Assembly (NCBI RefSeq): GCF_017873175.1
Contig: NZ_JAGGJW010000011.1
Span: 124,001 to 188,000 of the forward strand
Direction: 5' to 3'
DNA: 64,000 nucleotides
Origin: Neorhizobium petrolearium
Lineage (GTDB): Bacteria; Pseudomonadota; Alphaproteobacteria; Rhizobiales; Rhizobiaceae
The notes beneath the pieces are model-generated. The model was not told the origin of the DNA. It made no database searches and was given only the letters and a program-made list of their open reading frames with translations. The translations under genes were made by a program, and so were the position numbers. How positions within the stretch are numbered: the stretch's first letter is position 1; each line of letters begins with the position of its first letter. Below, piece after piece: positions 17,827-27,494 of this stretch.

Positions 17827-19218
17827 CTATTTCGGGCCGATCATGTTCTCCGGACGGACATACTGGTCGAATTCCTCGTTCGTCAGATATCCGCCGCCGA
17901 CCGCTTCCTCGCGCAGCGTCGTGCCGTTCTTGTGGGCGGTCTTGGCGATCTTGGCGCAGATGTCGTAGCCGAGCCTGGTGTTGAGCGCGGTAACCAGCAT
18001 CAGCGAGTTCTCGACGCCGCGCTTTATATTGTCTTCGCGGGCCTCGATGCCGACCACGCAATTGTCGGTGAAGGAGACCGCGGCATCGCCGAGGAGCTGA
18101 ACCGACTGCAGGAAGTTGTAGGCCATCATTGGATTGTAGACGTTGAGCTCGAAATGGCCCTGGCTGCCGGCGAAGGTGATCGCGGCCTGGTTGCCGAAGA
18201 TATGGGCGCAGACCTGCGTCATGGCTTCCGACTGCGTCGGATTGACCTTGCCCGGCATGATCGACGAGCCTGGTTCGTTCTCCGGCAGAGCGAGTTCACC
18301 CAGGCCTGCACGCGGACCGGAGCCGAGGAAGCGGATGTCGTTGGCGATCTTGAAGAGGGCGGCGGCAGCCGCATTGATCGCGCCATGGGCGAAAACCATC
18401 GCATCGTGGGCGGCCAGCGCCTCGAACTTGTTCGGCGCCGTCACGAAGGGCAGGCCGGTGATCTTGGCGATCTCCTCCGCGACCTTCTCGGCAAAGCCGA
18501 CCGGGGCATTGAGGCCCGTGCCGACCGCCGTGCCGCCCTGGGCAAGTTCATAGAGGCCGGGAAGCGTGAGTTCGATGCGCTTGATCGCCGAGGCAACCTG
18601 CGCTGCGTAGCCGGAGAATTCCTGGCCGAGGGTAAGCGGCGTGGCGTCCTGCGTGTGGGTGCGGCCGATCTTGATGATATGAGCGAAGGCCTTGACCTTC
18701 ACGTCGAGGGCTGCGTGGAGGTGCTTGAGCGACGGAACGAGATGGCGGACGATCTGTTCGGCACAGGCGATGTGCATGGCCGTCGGATAGGTATCGTTCG
18801 ACGACTGGCTCATGTTGACATGATCATTCGGATGCACCGGCTTCTTGGAGCCCATGACGCCGCCGAGCATTTCGATCGCGCGGTTGGAGATCACTTCGTT
18901 GGCGTTCATGTTCGACTGCGTGCCGGAACCGGTCTGCCAGACGACGAGCGGGAAATGGTCGTTGAGCTTGCCGTCGATGACCTCCTGCGCCGCCTCGACG
19001 ATCACTTTGCCGAGAGCTGGGTCGAGGCCGCCGAGTGCCATATTGGCACGGGCCGCGGCCTGCTTGACGATGCCGAGAGCACGGACGACCGCAAGCGGCT
19101 GCTTTTCCCAGCCGATTTTGAAATTGCCGAGCGAGCGTTGCGCCTGAGCGCCCCAATAACGGTCGCTTGCCACTTCGATCGGGCCAAACGTATCGGTTTC
19201 GGTGCGGGTCGATGCCAT
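17827..19218 (-). CDS. fumC: Class II fumarate hydratase
   Basis: 463 residues from the ATG at 19218 ([14 protein letters not shown]), the standard FumC start and length. The superfamily signature [13 protein letters not shown] is near residue 317; [15 protein letters not shown] and [14 protein letters not shown] line the active site. The enzyme interconverts fumarate and L-malate in the citric acid cycle, without an iron-sulfur cluster. It is monocistronic with its own strong terminator. Confidence 0.97.
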   Translation of the reverse strand: MASTRTETDTFGPIEVASDRYWGAQAQRSLGNFKIGWEKQPLAVVRALGIVKQAAARANMALGGLDPALGKVIVEAAQEVIDGKLNDHFPLVVWQTGSGTQSNMNANEVISNRAIEMLGGVMGSKKPVHPNDHVNMSQSSNDTYPTAMHIACAEQIVRHLVPSLKHLHAALDVKVKAFAHIIKIGRTHTQDATPLTLGQEFSGYAAQVASAIKRIELTLPGLYELAQGGTAVGTGLNAPVGFAEKVAEEIAKITGLPFVTAPNKFEALAAHDAMVFAHGAINAAAAALFKIANDIRFLGSGPRAGLGELALPENEPGSSIMPGKVNPTQSEAMTQVCAHIFGNQAAITFAGSQGHFELNVYNPMMAYNFLQSVQLLGDAAVSFTDNCVVGIEAREDNIKRGVENSLMLVTALNTRLGYDICAKIAKTAHKNGTTLREEAVGGGYLTNEEFDQYVRPENMIGPK

Positions 19219-19601
19219 CTTCGCTGCCTCTGTCTGTTCTTGCTCGCTGCCGGTCGGGATGATCAACAACGCGTTACCGCGTGAACGCCGGCCGGCGGCA
19301 TTACTATACGATTGTTATGCGTCCGCAAGACGGCATGCCCCGCTTTCGGTGCGACTTTTGGCGTGCCTTTTATGACACGGGCCGGAGAATTGTTTCACCG
19401 GTTCTGCGTCCTTCTTCTCCAACACCCGCCTGGCGTCAGTAAAAATTTAACGAATATTTTCTTAACCTTCTGCCCGCGCTTTGACGCTTTTCTCCGGCGG
19501 GTGCGAACCTGTCGGGACAGTTGGGCGTTTCTTTCCATCCCTTACGCGATCGGTTAGATGGCGTGATATATTTCGAGCCCGCGGATCATACGCGGAAGCA
19601 G
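19219..19601. other. Divergent promoter region, fumC and L,D-transpeptidase
   Basis: About 380 bases between two genes read outwards. It contains an AT-rich block (AAAATTTAACGAATATTTTC, about 19442-19461) likely to be part of the transpeptidase promoter. I see no further gene, RNA or strong hairpin. Confidence 0.5.
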
Positions 19602-21533
19602 GTGACGGGGACGACTTTGCAGCACAAACACAAGAAAACTTCGATCGCGCTGGCGCTCGTGTCGGGCATTTCGGTTTTTGCGGGAGCTGCAGCTCCTGCC
19701 CATGCCATAACGCTGCTCGATATCCTCCGTGGTGGCCCCGGCGCCAACAGGAACAGGCAGGCCGACAACGGGCTTCCGGGCGTTGCGACCGGGCGTTCCG
19801 GCATGCCGAGCGAACGGGCGCTCGCCGACCCCGAGCCGCTGCCAAAGGTCTCCGGCCCGCGTTACTACACCTATAAGTCTGATGCCGAGCGTGCGGTAAA
19901 GACCGCCGGTTTTGCCGCGGCTTCAGCAACCGACGGCACGCGGTTCCTGGCCGAGGCGAAGGTATCGGCGCCGGCCGAAATCGCCGCCGCTCTCGAAGCC
20001 TTCTACGGTAAGGATGCGAAGCCGATCTGGGTTTCCGACAGCGATGCCAATGAAAAGGCGAAGGGCGTGCTGGCGCTTTTCGAGCGGGCCGGGGAATATG
20101 GTCTTGAGCCTGCCGACTATCTGCTGCCGGTTCCGGCTCTGACGACCGCCAGCGTTGAGGCGCCCGCAGATCCGGCTGTCGCAACGGATGCTTCTGTGAC
20201 GGCTGTGTCAGCTTCCCCCTCGGATACGCATGACCGGGCTCTGATGCAGTTCGAGCTCGCATTGTCCGAAAAGGTGCTGATATTCGCTCAGGACATGATC
20301 CGCGGCCGCATCGATCCGAACAGGGTGTCGGGCTATCACGATTTCAAGCGCAAGGACGTCAAGCTTTCGCTGGTTCTGCCTTTTGCCAAGAGCGGGCCGG
20401 ATGCCGCTGCCTATCTTGAGGGACTGACGCCGCAAAGTGCGCATTTCCAGACGTTGAAGGCAGAACTCGCGAAGCTGCGCGCCGAGGCCGCCAGTGACGG
20501 CATGCAGGTGTCGTTACCGGACAATCTTCTGCTGAAGCCGGGCAGCAGCAACCCCGATATGGCCAATGTCGTCGCAGCGATCGAGCACTTCGGTTCGGAA
20601 GAGCTGAGGACCACGCATGCGGCCACGTTCGCCGCATATCAGCAGACACCGGACTATACGCCGGACCTCGTCGAGCTCGTGAAATCCTTCCAGTCAGAGG
20701 CTGGGCTTAAGCCGGACGGCGTGATCGGCGCTGCCACGGTTCGCAAACTGGTCGGCCACACATCCGAGGACAAGATCGAGAAGGTCGTCGTCGCCATGGA
20801 GCAGGCCCGCTGGCTGCCCGACGATCTCGGCCAGCGTTACGTCTTCATCAACCAGCCGGCCTTCAGGGTCTACTATCATGACCATGGTGTCGAGCAGTTT
20901 TCCATGCGGGTGGTCGTCGGCTCCAAGTCGAACCAGACCTATTTCTTCCAGGATCAGATCGAGACGGTGGAATTCAATCCCTACTGGGGCGTGCCGCAGT
21001 CGATCATCATCAACGAGATGCTGCCGCACCTGCGCCAGGACCCGAGCTATCTCGACCGGTTGGGTTACGAGGTATCGGTCAATGGTCGGGCCGTTTCGTC
21101 GAGCAGCGTCAATTGGTACGGCTCGACGCAGAACATCTCCGTCCGCCAGCCGCCATCGAGCGACAATGCGCTTGGCGACCTGAAGATCCTTTTCCCGAAC
21201 TCCCATGCGATCTACATGCATGACACGCCGTCGAAAAGCTTCTTCCAGCGCGACATGCGTGCGCTGAGCCACGGTTGCGTGCGTCTTGCCGAGCCGCGCA
21301 AGATGGCGGCCGCCGTAATGGGCACGACGGTCGAGGACATCAACGCGCGTATCGCCGCCGGCCAGAACGTGGCCGCCAAGGTGCCGGTGAGGATTCCCGT
21401 CTACGTCTCCTATTTCACGGCCTGGCCGAACAAGGACGGCAAGGTGGAATATTTTGACGACGTCTACGGCCGCGATGCTGCGGTGATGAAGGCGTTCGAG
21501 GCAACGACCAAGGCTCGCGCGGCCCATAGCTGA
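19602..21533 (+). CDS. Murein L,D-transpeptidase, YcbB/LdtD type
   Basis: About 643 residues from GTG 19602. TTG 19617 has better ribosome-binding-site spacing, so the exact start is open. A signal peptide ends in AAPAHA. An N-terminal scaffold is followed by a peptidoglycan-binding domain (VKSFQSEAGLKPDGVIGAATVRKLVG) near residues 360-390. The YkuD catalytic domain then ends in MRALSHGCVRLAEP, with the catalytic Cys in SHGCVR. It should make 3-3 cross-links in murein. Polar-growing Rhizobiales are rich in such cross-links, so the enzyme fits the lifestyle. A bidirectional terminator separates it from gph. Confidence 0.92.
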   Translation: MTGTTLQHKHKKTSIALALVSGISVFAGAAAPAHAITLLDILRGGPGANRNRQADNGLPGVATGRSGMPSERALADPEPLPKVSGPRYYTYKSDAERAVKTAGFAAASATDGTRFLAEAKVSAPAEIAAALEAFYGKDAKPIWVSDSDANEKAKGVLALFERAGEYGLEPADYLLPVPALTTASVEAPADPAVATDASVTAVSASPSDTHDRALMQFELALSEKVLIFAQDMIRGRIDPNRVSGYHDFKRKDVKLSLVLPFAKSGPDAAAYLEGLTPQSAHFQTLKAELAKLRAEAASDGMQVSLPDNLLLKPGSSNPDMANVVAAIEHFGSEELRTTHAATFAAYQQTPDYTPDLVELVKSFQSEAGLKPDGVIGAATVRKLVGHTSEDKIEKVVVAMEQARWLPDDLGQRYVFINQPAFRVYYHDHGVEQFSMRVVVGSKSNQTYFFQDQIETVEFNPYWGVPQSIIINEMLPHLRQDPSYLDRLGYEVSVNGRAVSSSSVNWYGSTQNISVRQPPSSDNALGDLKILFPNSHAIYMHDTPSKSFFQRDMRALSHGCVRLAEPRKMAAAVMGTTVEDINARIAAGQNVAAKVPVRIPVYVSYFTAWPNKDGKVEYFDDVYGRDAAVMKAFEATTKARAAHS

Positions 21534-21563
21534 GACGGGCTTGGGGATAGAAGGAAATCGAAG

Positions 21564-21590
21564 AAAAGGGTGGCCCGGCGCCGCCCTTTT
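21564..21590. terminator. Bidirectional terminator, L,D-transpeptidase and gph
   Basis: AAAAGGGTGGC-CCGGC-GCCGCCCTTTT forms an 11-bp stem with one G-T pair and a T run on each strand. It serves two convergent genes; its right arm reaches the gph stop codon. Confidence 0.8.
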
Positions 21591-22290
21591 ATTTGGCGGC
21601 CATAACCTGCCGCGCATCGAGACCGATCAGCGCCAGCACCAGTTCCTCGGTCAACTGGCTATAATTGCTGATCACACGGTCCGGATCGAGCGTCGAGACT
21701 TCGACATCCGAATAACCGAAGCTGACCGCGACTGACGGGATGCCGGCGTTCCGGGCGGCGAGAATGTCGTTGACGCTGTCGCCGATCATCACGCTCCGCG
21801 AGGCGTCGCCGCCGGCCTGTTCGATCGTGCCCAGGATGTGGCGGGCGTCTGGCTTGCGGACGGAGAAGGTATCCCCGCATGTCATGGTCACAAACCGATC
21901 GGCAAGGCCGAGTTTCTCAATGAGCGGAAAGGCGAGTTGGCCGGCCTTGTTCGTACAGACCGCAAGCCGCATGCCGGCTGACGACAGCCGGTCGAGGCAT
22001 TCGACGACACCGGTGTATGGGCGGCTCTTGCCCGGCATATGCTCCTCGTAATGCTCGATGAACCGGTCGAACAACCGGTCGGCTGTCCGCTCATCCAGCG
22101 GCGTTTTCTTCAGTTCGAAAGCGCGGCGGATCATCACACGCACACCTTGGCCCACGAGATGGGTCAGATCATCGAATGTGACGGGAGCAAGATCGGCTGC
22201 CGCGATCGTATGGTTGAGGCTGTCGATGAGGTCCGGTGCGGTATCGATCAACGTACCATCGAGATCGAAAATGACGAGGGGAGCGGTCAA
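21589..22290 (-). CDS. gph: Phosphoglycolate phosphatase
   Basis: 233 residues of the HAD superfamily. Motif I is FDLDGTLIDTAPDL at the N-terminus (nucleophile Asp near residue 9). A helical cap follows, then motif II in AVCTNK, and motifs III and IV in KPDARHILGTIEQ and MIGDSVNDILAARNAG. The length and SLNHTIAAADL match Gph, which clears 2-phosphoglycolate formed during repair of damaged DNA ends. It is divergent from rpiA with a 179-base gap. Confidence 0.9.
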   Translation of the reverse strand: MTAPLVIFDLDGTLIDTAPDLIDSLNHTIAAADLAPVTFDDLTHLVGQGVRVMIRRAFELKKTPLDERTADRLFDRFIEHYEEHMPGKSRPYTGVVECLDRLSSAGMRLAVCTNKAGQLAFPLIEKLGLADRFVTMTCGDTFSVRKPDARHILGTIEQAGGDASRSVMIGDSVNDILAARNAGIPSVAVSFGYSDVEVSTLDPDRVISNYSQLTEELVLALIGLDARQVMAAK

Positions 22291-22469
22291 TGAAACCTCG
22301 CTGGGCTCTTCGGGATATCTTCCGGCTTAAGGAATGTAGCCGCGAAATGCAAATATGCGAGATTCGCGCCCTTGGCAAAACCCGGCTTAAAACACAGGCT
22401 GGGGGACTTTCGTTTGCGGGAGGAGGCGTGTAAACAGCGGTTCGGCGAAACAGCGGGAGCTTTTGGCGG

Positions 22470-23168
22470 ATGGACGCCCGGGAAATGAAAGTCGAGGCGG
22501 CTAAGGCTGCATTGGCATATGTCGAGGACGGCATGCGGCTCGGCATTGGCACCGGTTCGACGGCTGAGGAATTCGTCAGGCTCCTGGCTGAAAAGGTTCA
22601 TGGGGGCCTAAAGGTCGAGGGGGTCCCGACATCCGAGCGGACGGCCAGACTTTGCGTCGAACTCGGCGTTCCGCTGAAATCGCTCGATGAACTTCCCGAA
22701 CTCGACCTGACGGTCGATGGCGCCGACGAAGTCGATGCCGATCTGACCCTGATCAAGGGCGGTGGTGGCGCGCTTTTGCGCGAGAAGATCGTCGCGGCCG
22801 CTTCGAGCCGCATGATCGTGATTGCCGACGAAAGCAAGCTTGTTGGCGTACTGGGTGCCTTCCCATTGCCGATCGAGGTCAATCCTTTCGGCGAGGCGGC
22901 GACCCGCATCGCGATCGAGAGGGCTGCGGCAAAGCTGGGCTTGAGCGGTGAATTGAAGCTGCGCAAATCCGGCAGCGATATCTTCATGACGGACGGCGGC
23001 CACCATATTTTCGACGCATCTTTTGGCCGCATTCCTGATGCAGAGGCTCTCTCTGCGGAACTCAATTCCATTCCCGGTGTCGTGGAACACGGGCTGTTCA
23101 TCCATATGGCGTCCCTTGCGATCATCGCCGGCAAGGCGGGAGCGCGGACGCTTCAGGCGAAGACGTAA
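22470..23168 (+). CDS. rpiA: Ribose-5-phosphate isomerase A
   Basis: 232 residues. Family motifs are [12 protein letters not shown] (phosphate loop), DGADEVD (catalytic Asp region) and [14 protein letters not shown] (catalytic Lys and Glu). It interconverts ribose 5-phosphate and ribulose 5-phosphate in the pentose phosphate pathway. ATG 22485 is an alternative start, but 22470 has the better spacing to GGGAG. The DUF2059 gene begins 18 bases downstream and is probably co-transcribed. Confidence 0.96.
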   Translation: MDAREMKVEAAKAALAYVEDGMRLGIGTGSTAEEFVRLLAEKVHGGLKVEGVPTSERTARLCVELGVPLKSLDELPELDLTVDGADEVDADLTLIKGGGGALLREKIVAAASSRMIVIADESKLVGVLGAFPLPIEVNPFGEAATRIAIERAAAKLGLSGELKLRKSGSDIFMTDGGHHIFDASFGRIPDAEALSAELNSIPGVVEHGLFIHMASLAIIAGKAGARTLQAKT

Positions 23169-23186
23169 CTTAGGAGCAATCTACTC

Positions 23187-23816
23187 ATGATCAGATTCGC
23201 GGTTCTCGGCCGTGCCGCCGCCCTGGCGATTCTCGTCTCCGGCGCCCTCACTGTATCGGCTCGCGCGCAGGAGGTGTCGGAAGCCCAGCTTGCTGCCGCA
23301 CGGGAAGCGATTGCTTCGCTGAACGTCACGGACCGTTACGATAATATTCTGCCCAATCTGGCGGAACGCCTGAAGGCACAGTTCATCCAGGCCTCTCCGA
23401 ATTTCCAGGAGCAGATCTCGAATGTGGTCGACGAGCAGGCCCTCGCGCTTGCGCCGCGCCGCGCCGATCTCGAGAAGGAGGCTGCGACCATCTATGCCAA
23501 GAGTTTTTCGACCGACGAACTGAAGGCAATCTCGACCTTCTTCAACACCGACACGGGCAAGAAGCTGCTCAATACCCAGCCGCTCGTGACGCGCGAACTG
23601 GTCAAGGCCGCCGAAATCTGGGCGAACGGCATTTCCCGCGACCTCACCAACCAGAGTACCACAAAACTGCGCGGCATCATTGATGCGGCTCAGATTCCGG
23701 CGCCCGTCGTCGATCCCGCGCCGGCGGACGTCCAGGCTGCGACGCCGATACCCGCGCCGGCCAAGCCTGCTGCTCCTGCAGCCAAGCCGGCGCCGACCCC
23801 CGCGCCGAAACCCTGA
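23187..23816 (+). CDS. Exported DUF2059 protein
   Basis: 209 residues from ATG 23187 with AGGAG upstream. A signal peptide ends in TVSARA-Q near residue 28. The helical DUF2059 domain covers about 75-145, with YAKSFSTDELKAISTFFNTDTGKKLL as its core. The last 40 residues are a Pro/Ala/Lys tail (PAPAKPAAPAAKP), perhaps a wall-spanning linker. Function is unknown in this family. It follows rpiA closely and ends at a strong terminator. Confidence 0.88.
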   Translation: MIRFAVLGRAAALAILVSGALTVSARAQEVSEAQLAAAREAIASLNVTDRYDNILPNLAERLKAQFIQASPNFQEQISNVVDEQALALAPRRADLEKEAATIYAKSFSTDELKAISTFFNTDTGKKLLNTQPLVTRELVKAAEIWANGISRDLTNQSTTKLRGIIDAAQIPAPVVDPAPADVQAATPIPAPAKPAAPAAKPAPTPAPKP

Positions 23817-23842
23817 TCGCGATACAGACCAATAATTTTGTG

Positions 23843-23870
23843 AAAGCCCGGAGCGATCCGGGCTTTTCCT
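23843..23870 (+). terminator. Terminator after the DUF2059 gene
   Basis: AAAGCCCGGA-GCGA-TCCGGGCTTT is a perfect 10-bp stem followed by TCCTTT. It closes the rpiA-DUF2059 transcript. Confidence 0.85.
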
Positions 23871-23931
23871 TTGCCGGCTCGAAACACTATATGAGGGCCA
23901 CATCCCGCCGCCTGCCTGAAGGAGAATTTTG

Positions 23932-25320
23932 ATGGCCGCCTATGACTATGATCTCTTCGTGATTGGTGGCGGATCCGGTGGGGTGAGGGCGGGCCGTGTC
24001 GCCGCCTCTCTCGGCAAACGGGTGGCGATCGCCGAGGAATACCGTTTCGGCGGAACTTGCGTGATCCGCGGCTGTGTGCCGAAGAAACTGTTCGTCTATG
24101 CCTCCCAATACGCCGAGCATTTCGACGATGCCGCAGGTTATGGCTGGCAGGTCGGTGAAAGTACGTTCGACTGGAAGAAGCTGATCGCAGCCAAGGACAA
24201 GGAGATCGCCCGTCTCGAAGGTCTCTACCGGAAGGGTCTGGAGAACAACGGCGCCGAAATCCTCGAAACCCGCGCCGAACTGGTCGACGCCCATACGATC
24301 CGGCTCACGAAAACCGGCAAGACCGTGACGGCGGAGAAGATCGTCATCGCGACCGGCGGCGCTCCTAACCCTCATGTGGCACTGCCGGGTCACGAACTCT
24401 GCATTTCCTCCAACGAAGCTTTCCACTTGCCGGAATTGCCGCGTTCGATCCTGATCGCAGGCGGCGGCTATATCGCGGTCGAATTCGCCAACATCTTCCA
24501 CGGCCTTGGCGTCGATACGACGCTGATCTACCGCGGCAAGGAAATTCTCTCGCGCTTTGACCACGACATGCGCCAGGGCCTGCACAAGGCGATGGTGGAG
24601 AAGGGCATCCGCATCATCTTGACCGACGTGATCGAGGAAGTGACCAGGGCGCCGGCCGGCGGACTGGTCGCCAAGACGATGTGCGGCGAGACGATCGCCG
24701 TCGATACGATCATGCTGGCGCTTGGCCGTGACCCGAACACAGAGGGCTTGGGTCTTGAAGCGGCAGGCGTCGAGGTGAACGAACGCGGCGCGATCGTCGT
24801 CGACAAATATTCTCGCACCAGCGTGCCGCATATCTATGCGCTCGGCGATGTTACCGATCGGGTACAACTGACGCCGGTGGCGATCCATGAGGCGATGTGC
24901 TTCATCGAAACCGTCTACAAGGACAATCCGACGGCCCCGGATCATGAACTGATCCCGACCGCGGTCTTCTCGCAGCCGGAGATCGGCACGGTCGGCCTCT
25001 CGGAAGAAGAGGCGGCCAAACGCTATCCGGAGCTCGAAATCTACCGCGCCGAATTCCGGCCGATGAAGGCGACGCTGTCGGGCCGCGCGGAAAAGATGAT
25101 CATGAAGCTGGTCGTTGATGCGGCAAGCCGCAAGGTGGTGGGAGCCCACGTGCTCGGCCACGATGCGGGCGAGATGGCGCAGCTTCTCGGCATCTCGCTG
25201 AAGGCGGGCGTCACCAAGGACGATTTCGACCGCACCATGGCTGTCCATCCGACGGCGGCGGAGGAATTCGTCACCATGTACAACCCGAGCTATCGCGTCC
25301 GGAACGGCGAGCGCATCTGA
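23932..25320 (+). CDS. gor: Glutathione-disulfide reductase
   Basis: 462 residues from ATG 23932, with GAAGGAGA upstream. FAD-binding GGGSGGVRAGR is near residue 11. The redox disulfide is in GGTCVIRGCVPKK. GGGYIAVEFANIF is the NADPH-binding Rossmann motif, and HPTAAEEFVTM holds the catalytic His of the partner subunit. The enzyme reduces glutathione disulfide with NADPH and keeps the cytoplasm reduced. It has its own promoter beyond the upstream terminator. Confidence 0.95.
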   Translation: MAAYDYDLFVIGGGSGGVRAGRVAASLGKRVAIAEEYRFGGTCVIRGCVPKKLFVYASQYAEHFDDAAGYGWQVGESTFDWKKLIAAKDKEIARLEGLYRKGLENNGAEILETRAELVDAHTIRLTKTGKTVTAEKIVIATGGAPNPHVALPGHELCISSNEAFHLPELPRSILIAGGGYIAVEFANIFHGLGVDTTLIYRGKEILSRFDHDMRQGLHKAMVEKGIRIILTDVIEEVTRAPAGGLVAKTMCGETIAVDTIMLALGRDPNTEGLGLEAAGVEVNERGAIVVDKYSRTSVPHIYALGDVTDRVQLTPVAIHEAMCFIETVYKDNPTAPDHELIPTAVFSQPEIGTVGLSEEEAAKRYPELEIYRAEFRPMKATLSGRAEKMIMKLVVDAASRKVVGAHVLGHDAGEMAQLLGISLKAGVTKDDFDRTMAVHPTAAEEFVTMYNPSYRVRNGERI

Positions 25321-25491
25321 CGCGCTCGCGATGAACAGCCATACTGACGGCGACGCCGGAAACGGTGAAACATGGCTGCATCAATGCGGGAAAGGCGGCT
25401 ATGCAAGGGCTCCGTTAAGGTTTATAAGCCGCGTCTATTTCGAGAAAGGCTGCCCGACAGGCGATCGCCGTGGTGAAAACAGGTGAGTGAG

Positions 25492-26865
25492 ATGGCACAG
25501 AATTGGACCCCGAGCAGTTGGCGGCAAAAACCGATCCAGCAGGTGCCGGACTATCCGGACCAGGCCGCGCTGGCGGCAACGGAAGCTCAGCTCGCGACCT
25601 TTCCGCCGCTCGTTTTTGCTGGCGAGGCCCGTCGCCTGAAGAGCCAGCTCGCCAAGGTGGCGGAAGGCGATGCCTTCCTGCTGCAGGGTGGCGACTGTGC
25701 CGAAAGCTTCGTGGAGCACGGCGCGGACAATATCCGCGACTTCTTCCGTTCGTTCCTGCAGATGGCCGTCGTGCTGACCTATGGTGCCCAGCTTCCGGTG
25801 GTCAAGGTCGGCCGTATCGCCGGCCAGTTTGCAAAGCCGCGCAGCAATTCCCATGAGACGCAGGATGGCAAGACGCTGCTTACCTATCGCGGCGACATCG
25901 TCAACGGCACGGAATTCACCGATACGGCCCGCACGCCGGATCCGGAGCGCCAGATGATGGCCTACCGTCAATCGGCGGCGACCCTCAATCTGCTGCGCGC
26001 CTTCGCAATGGGCGGCTATGCCAACCTGGAAAACGTGCACAAGTGGATGCTGGGCTTCGTGAAGGATAGCCCGCAGGGCGAGCGCTATCGCAAGCTTGCC
26101 GACCGCATCAGCGAGACCATGGATTTCATGAAGGCGATCGGTATCACCGCCGAAAACCAACCCAGCCTGCGCGAGACCGACTTCTTCACCAGCCATGAAG
26201 CGCTGCTGCTCGGTTACGAAGAGGCCTTCACCCGCGTCGACTCCACCTCGGGCGACTGGTACGCGACCTCCGGCCACATGCTGTGGATCGGCGACCGGAC
26301 CCGCCAGCTCGACCACGCGCATGTGGAATATTTCCGCGGGATCAAGAATCCGATCGGTTTGAAATGCGGCCCGTCGCTGCAGGCCGACAATCTGATCGAG
26401 CTGATCGATGCCTTGAACCCGGCCAATGAGCCTGGCCGTCTGACGCTGATCTGCCGCTTCGGCCACGACAAGGTCGCCGATTCCCTGCCGAAGCTGATCC
26501 GCGCCGTCGAGCGCGAAGGCAAGAAGGTTGTCTGGTCCTGCGACCCGATGCACGGCAATACGATTACGCTCAATAGCTACAAGACGCGGCCCTTCGACCG
26601 CATCCTGTCGGAAGTGGAAAGCTTCTTCCAGATTCACCGCGCCGAAGGTACGCATCCCGGCGGCATCCATGTCGAAATGACCGGCAAGGACGTGACGGAG
26701 TGCACCGGCGGTGCCCGCGCGGTGACGGCCGGCGACCTGCAGGATCGCTACCACACCCATTGCGATCCGCGCCTCAACGCCGATCAAGCACTGGAACTGG
26801 CCTTCCTGCTCGCCGAGCGCATGAAGAGCGGCCGCGACGAAAAGCGCATGGCCGTCAACGGCTGA
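25492..26865 (+). CDS. Class II 3-deoxy-7-phosphoheptulonate synthase
   Basis: 457 residues from ATG 25492, with AGGTGAG at four-base spacing; an in-frame GTG at 25483 is less likely. Class II (plant and Mycobacterium-like) markers are [19 protein letters not shown] at the N-terminus, [33 protein letters not shown] and [15 protein letters not shown]. The enzyme joins phosphoenolpyruvate and erythrose 4-phosphate, the first step of aromatic amino acid synthesis. It ends at a strong terminator and appears monocistronic. Confidence 0.95.
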   Translation: MAQNWTPSSWRQKPIQQVPDYPDQAALAATEAQLATFPPLVFAGEARRLKSQLAKVAEGDAFLLQGGDCAESFVEHGADNIRDFFRSFLQMAVVLTYGAQLPVVKVGRIAGQFAKPRSNSHETQDGKTLLTYRGDIVNGTEFTDTARTPDPERQMMAYRQSAATLNLLRAFAMGGYANLENVHKWMLGFVKDSPQGERYRKLADRISETMDFMKAIGITAENQPSLRETDFFTSHEALLLGYEEAFTRVDSTSGDWYATSGHMLWIGDRTRQLDHAHVEYFRGIKNPIGLKCGPSLQADNLIELIDALNPANEPGRLTLICRFGHDKVADSLPKLIRAVEREGKKVVWSCDPMHGNTITLNSYKTRPFDRILSEVESFFQIHRAEGTHPGGIHVEMTGKDVTECTGGARAVTAGDLQDRYHTHCDPRLNADQALELAFLLAERMKSGRDEKRMAVNG

Positions 26866-26890
26866 CATTTTTCATGTCGAGACAACAATG

Positions 26891-26915
26891 GGCCGGCAGC
26901 GATGCCGGCCTTTTT
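26891..26915 (+). terminator. Terminator of the DAHP synthase gene
   Basis: GGCCGGC-AGCGAT-GCCGGCC followed by five T residues, 26 bases after the stop codon. Confidence 0.88.
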
Positions 26916-27020
26916 CGTTATCTCATGGCTGCAGCTCACAATAAGGATAAGCGAAATCGATTTGACCTGCGCTGTCATGCCCGCGACATTGCATTCGGGC
27001 ATATTCGAATGGAGGCTGCC

Positions 27021-27431
27021 ATGGAGCAGACGAACGGTGGCAGGTGTCTATGCGGTTCCATCCGGTTTGAGACGACGGGGCCTTTGCGGACGGTGACGGC
27101 CTGCCATTGCTCGCAATGCCGCAGGCAGACCGGGCTCTTCTATGTCGCAACCGCCGTGCGGCTTCAGAACCTTCGCATTCAGGGGGAAGAGAAGCTCTCC
27201 TGGTACCGCGCGAGCGACATGGCCCGGCGCGGCTTCTGCTCCGCATGCGGATCCGCGCTTTTCTGGCAGGCCGACGGGGTGGATCAGATTTCGATCATGG
27301 CCGGTGCATTCGATCAGCCGAGCGGGCTTGTCATGGGTGAACACATCTATTGCGCCGATAAGGGGGATTTTTACGACATTCCCGAGGATGGCGTACCCCA
27401 TCATCCGGGCGGCAGACCCACATCTGCTTGA
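27021..27431 (+). CDS. GFA/CENP-V family zinc-binding protein
   Basis: 136 residues from ATG 27021, with GGAGG five bases upstream. The zinc ligands of the Mss4-like fold are plain: CLCGS near residue 9, CHCSQC near 31 and CSACGS near 76. The family includes the glutathione-dependent formaldehyde-activating protein, but most members are uncharacterised. Nothing nearby points to formaldehyde metabolism. It ends 63 bases before nadE in the same direction. Confidence 0.88.
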   Translation: MEQTNGGRCLCGSIRFETTGPLRTVTACHCSQCRRQTGLFYVATAVRLQNLRIQGEEKLSWYRASDMARRGFCSACGSALFWQADGVDQISIMAGAFDQPSGLVMGEHIYCADKGDFYDIPEDGVPHHPGGRPTSA

Positions 27432-27494
27432 AACGTCATAAAAATTTCCCTGGAGCACGTTGCCGCCATCTTCGGCCGGCGCTAAATCCTGACC

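Noticed and set aside
25331-25486. 51-codon frame before the DAHP synthase gene, considered as an attenuation leader peptide
   Set aside because: Aromatic codons are scattered rather than clustered, the ribosome-binding site is poor, and no terminator/antiterminator pair follows.
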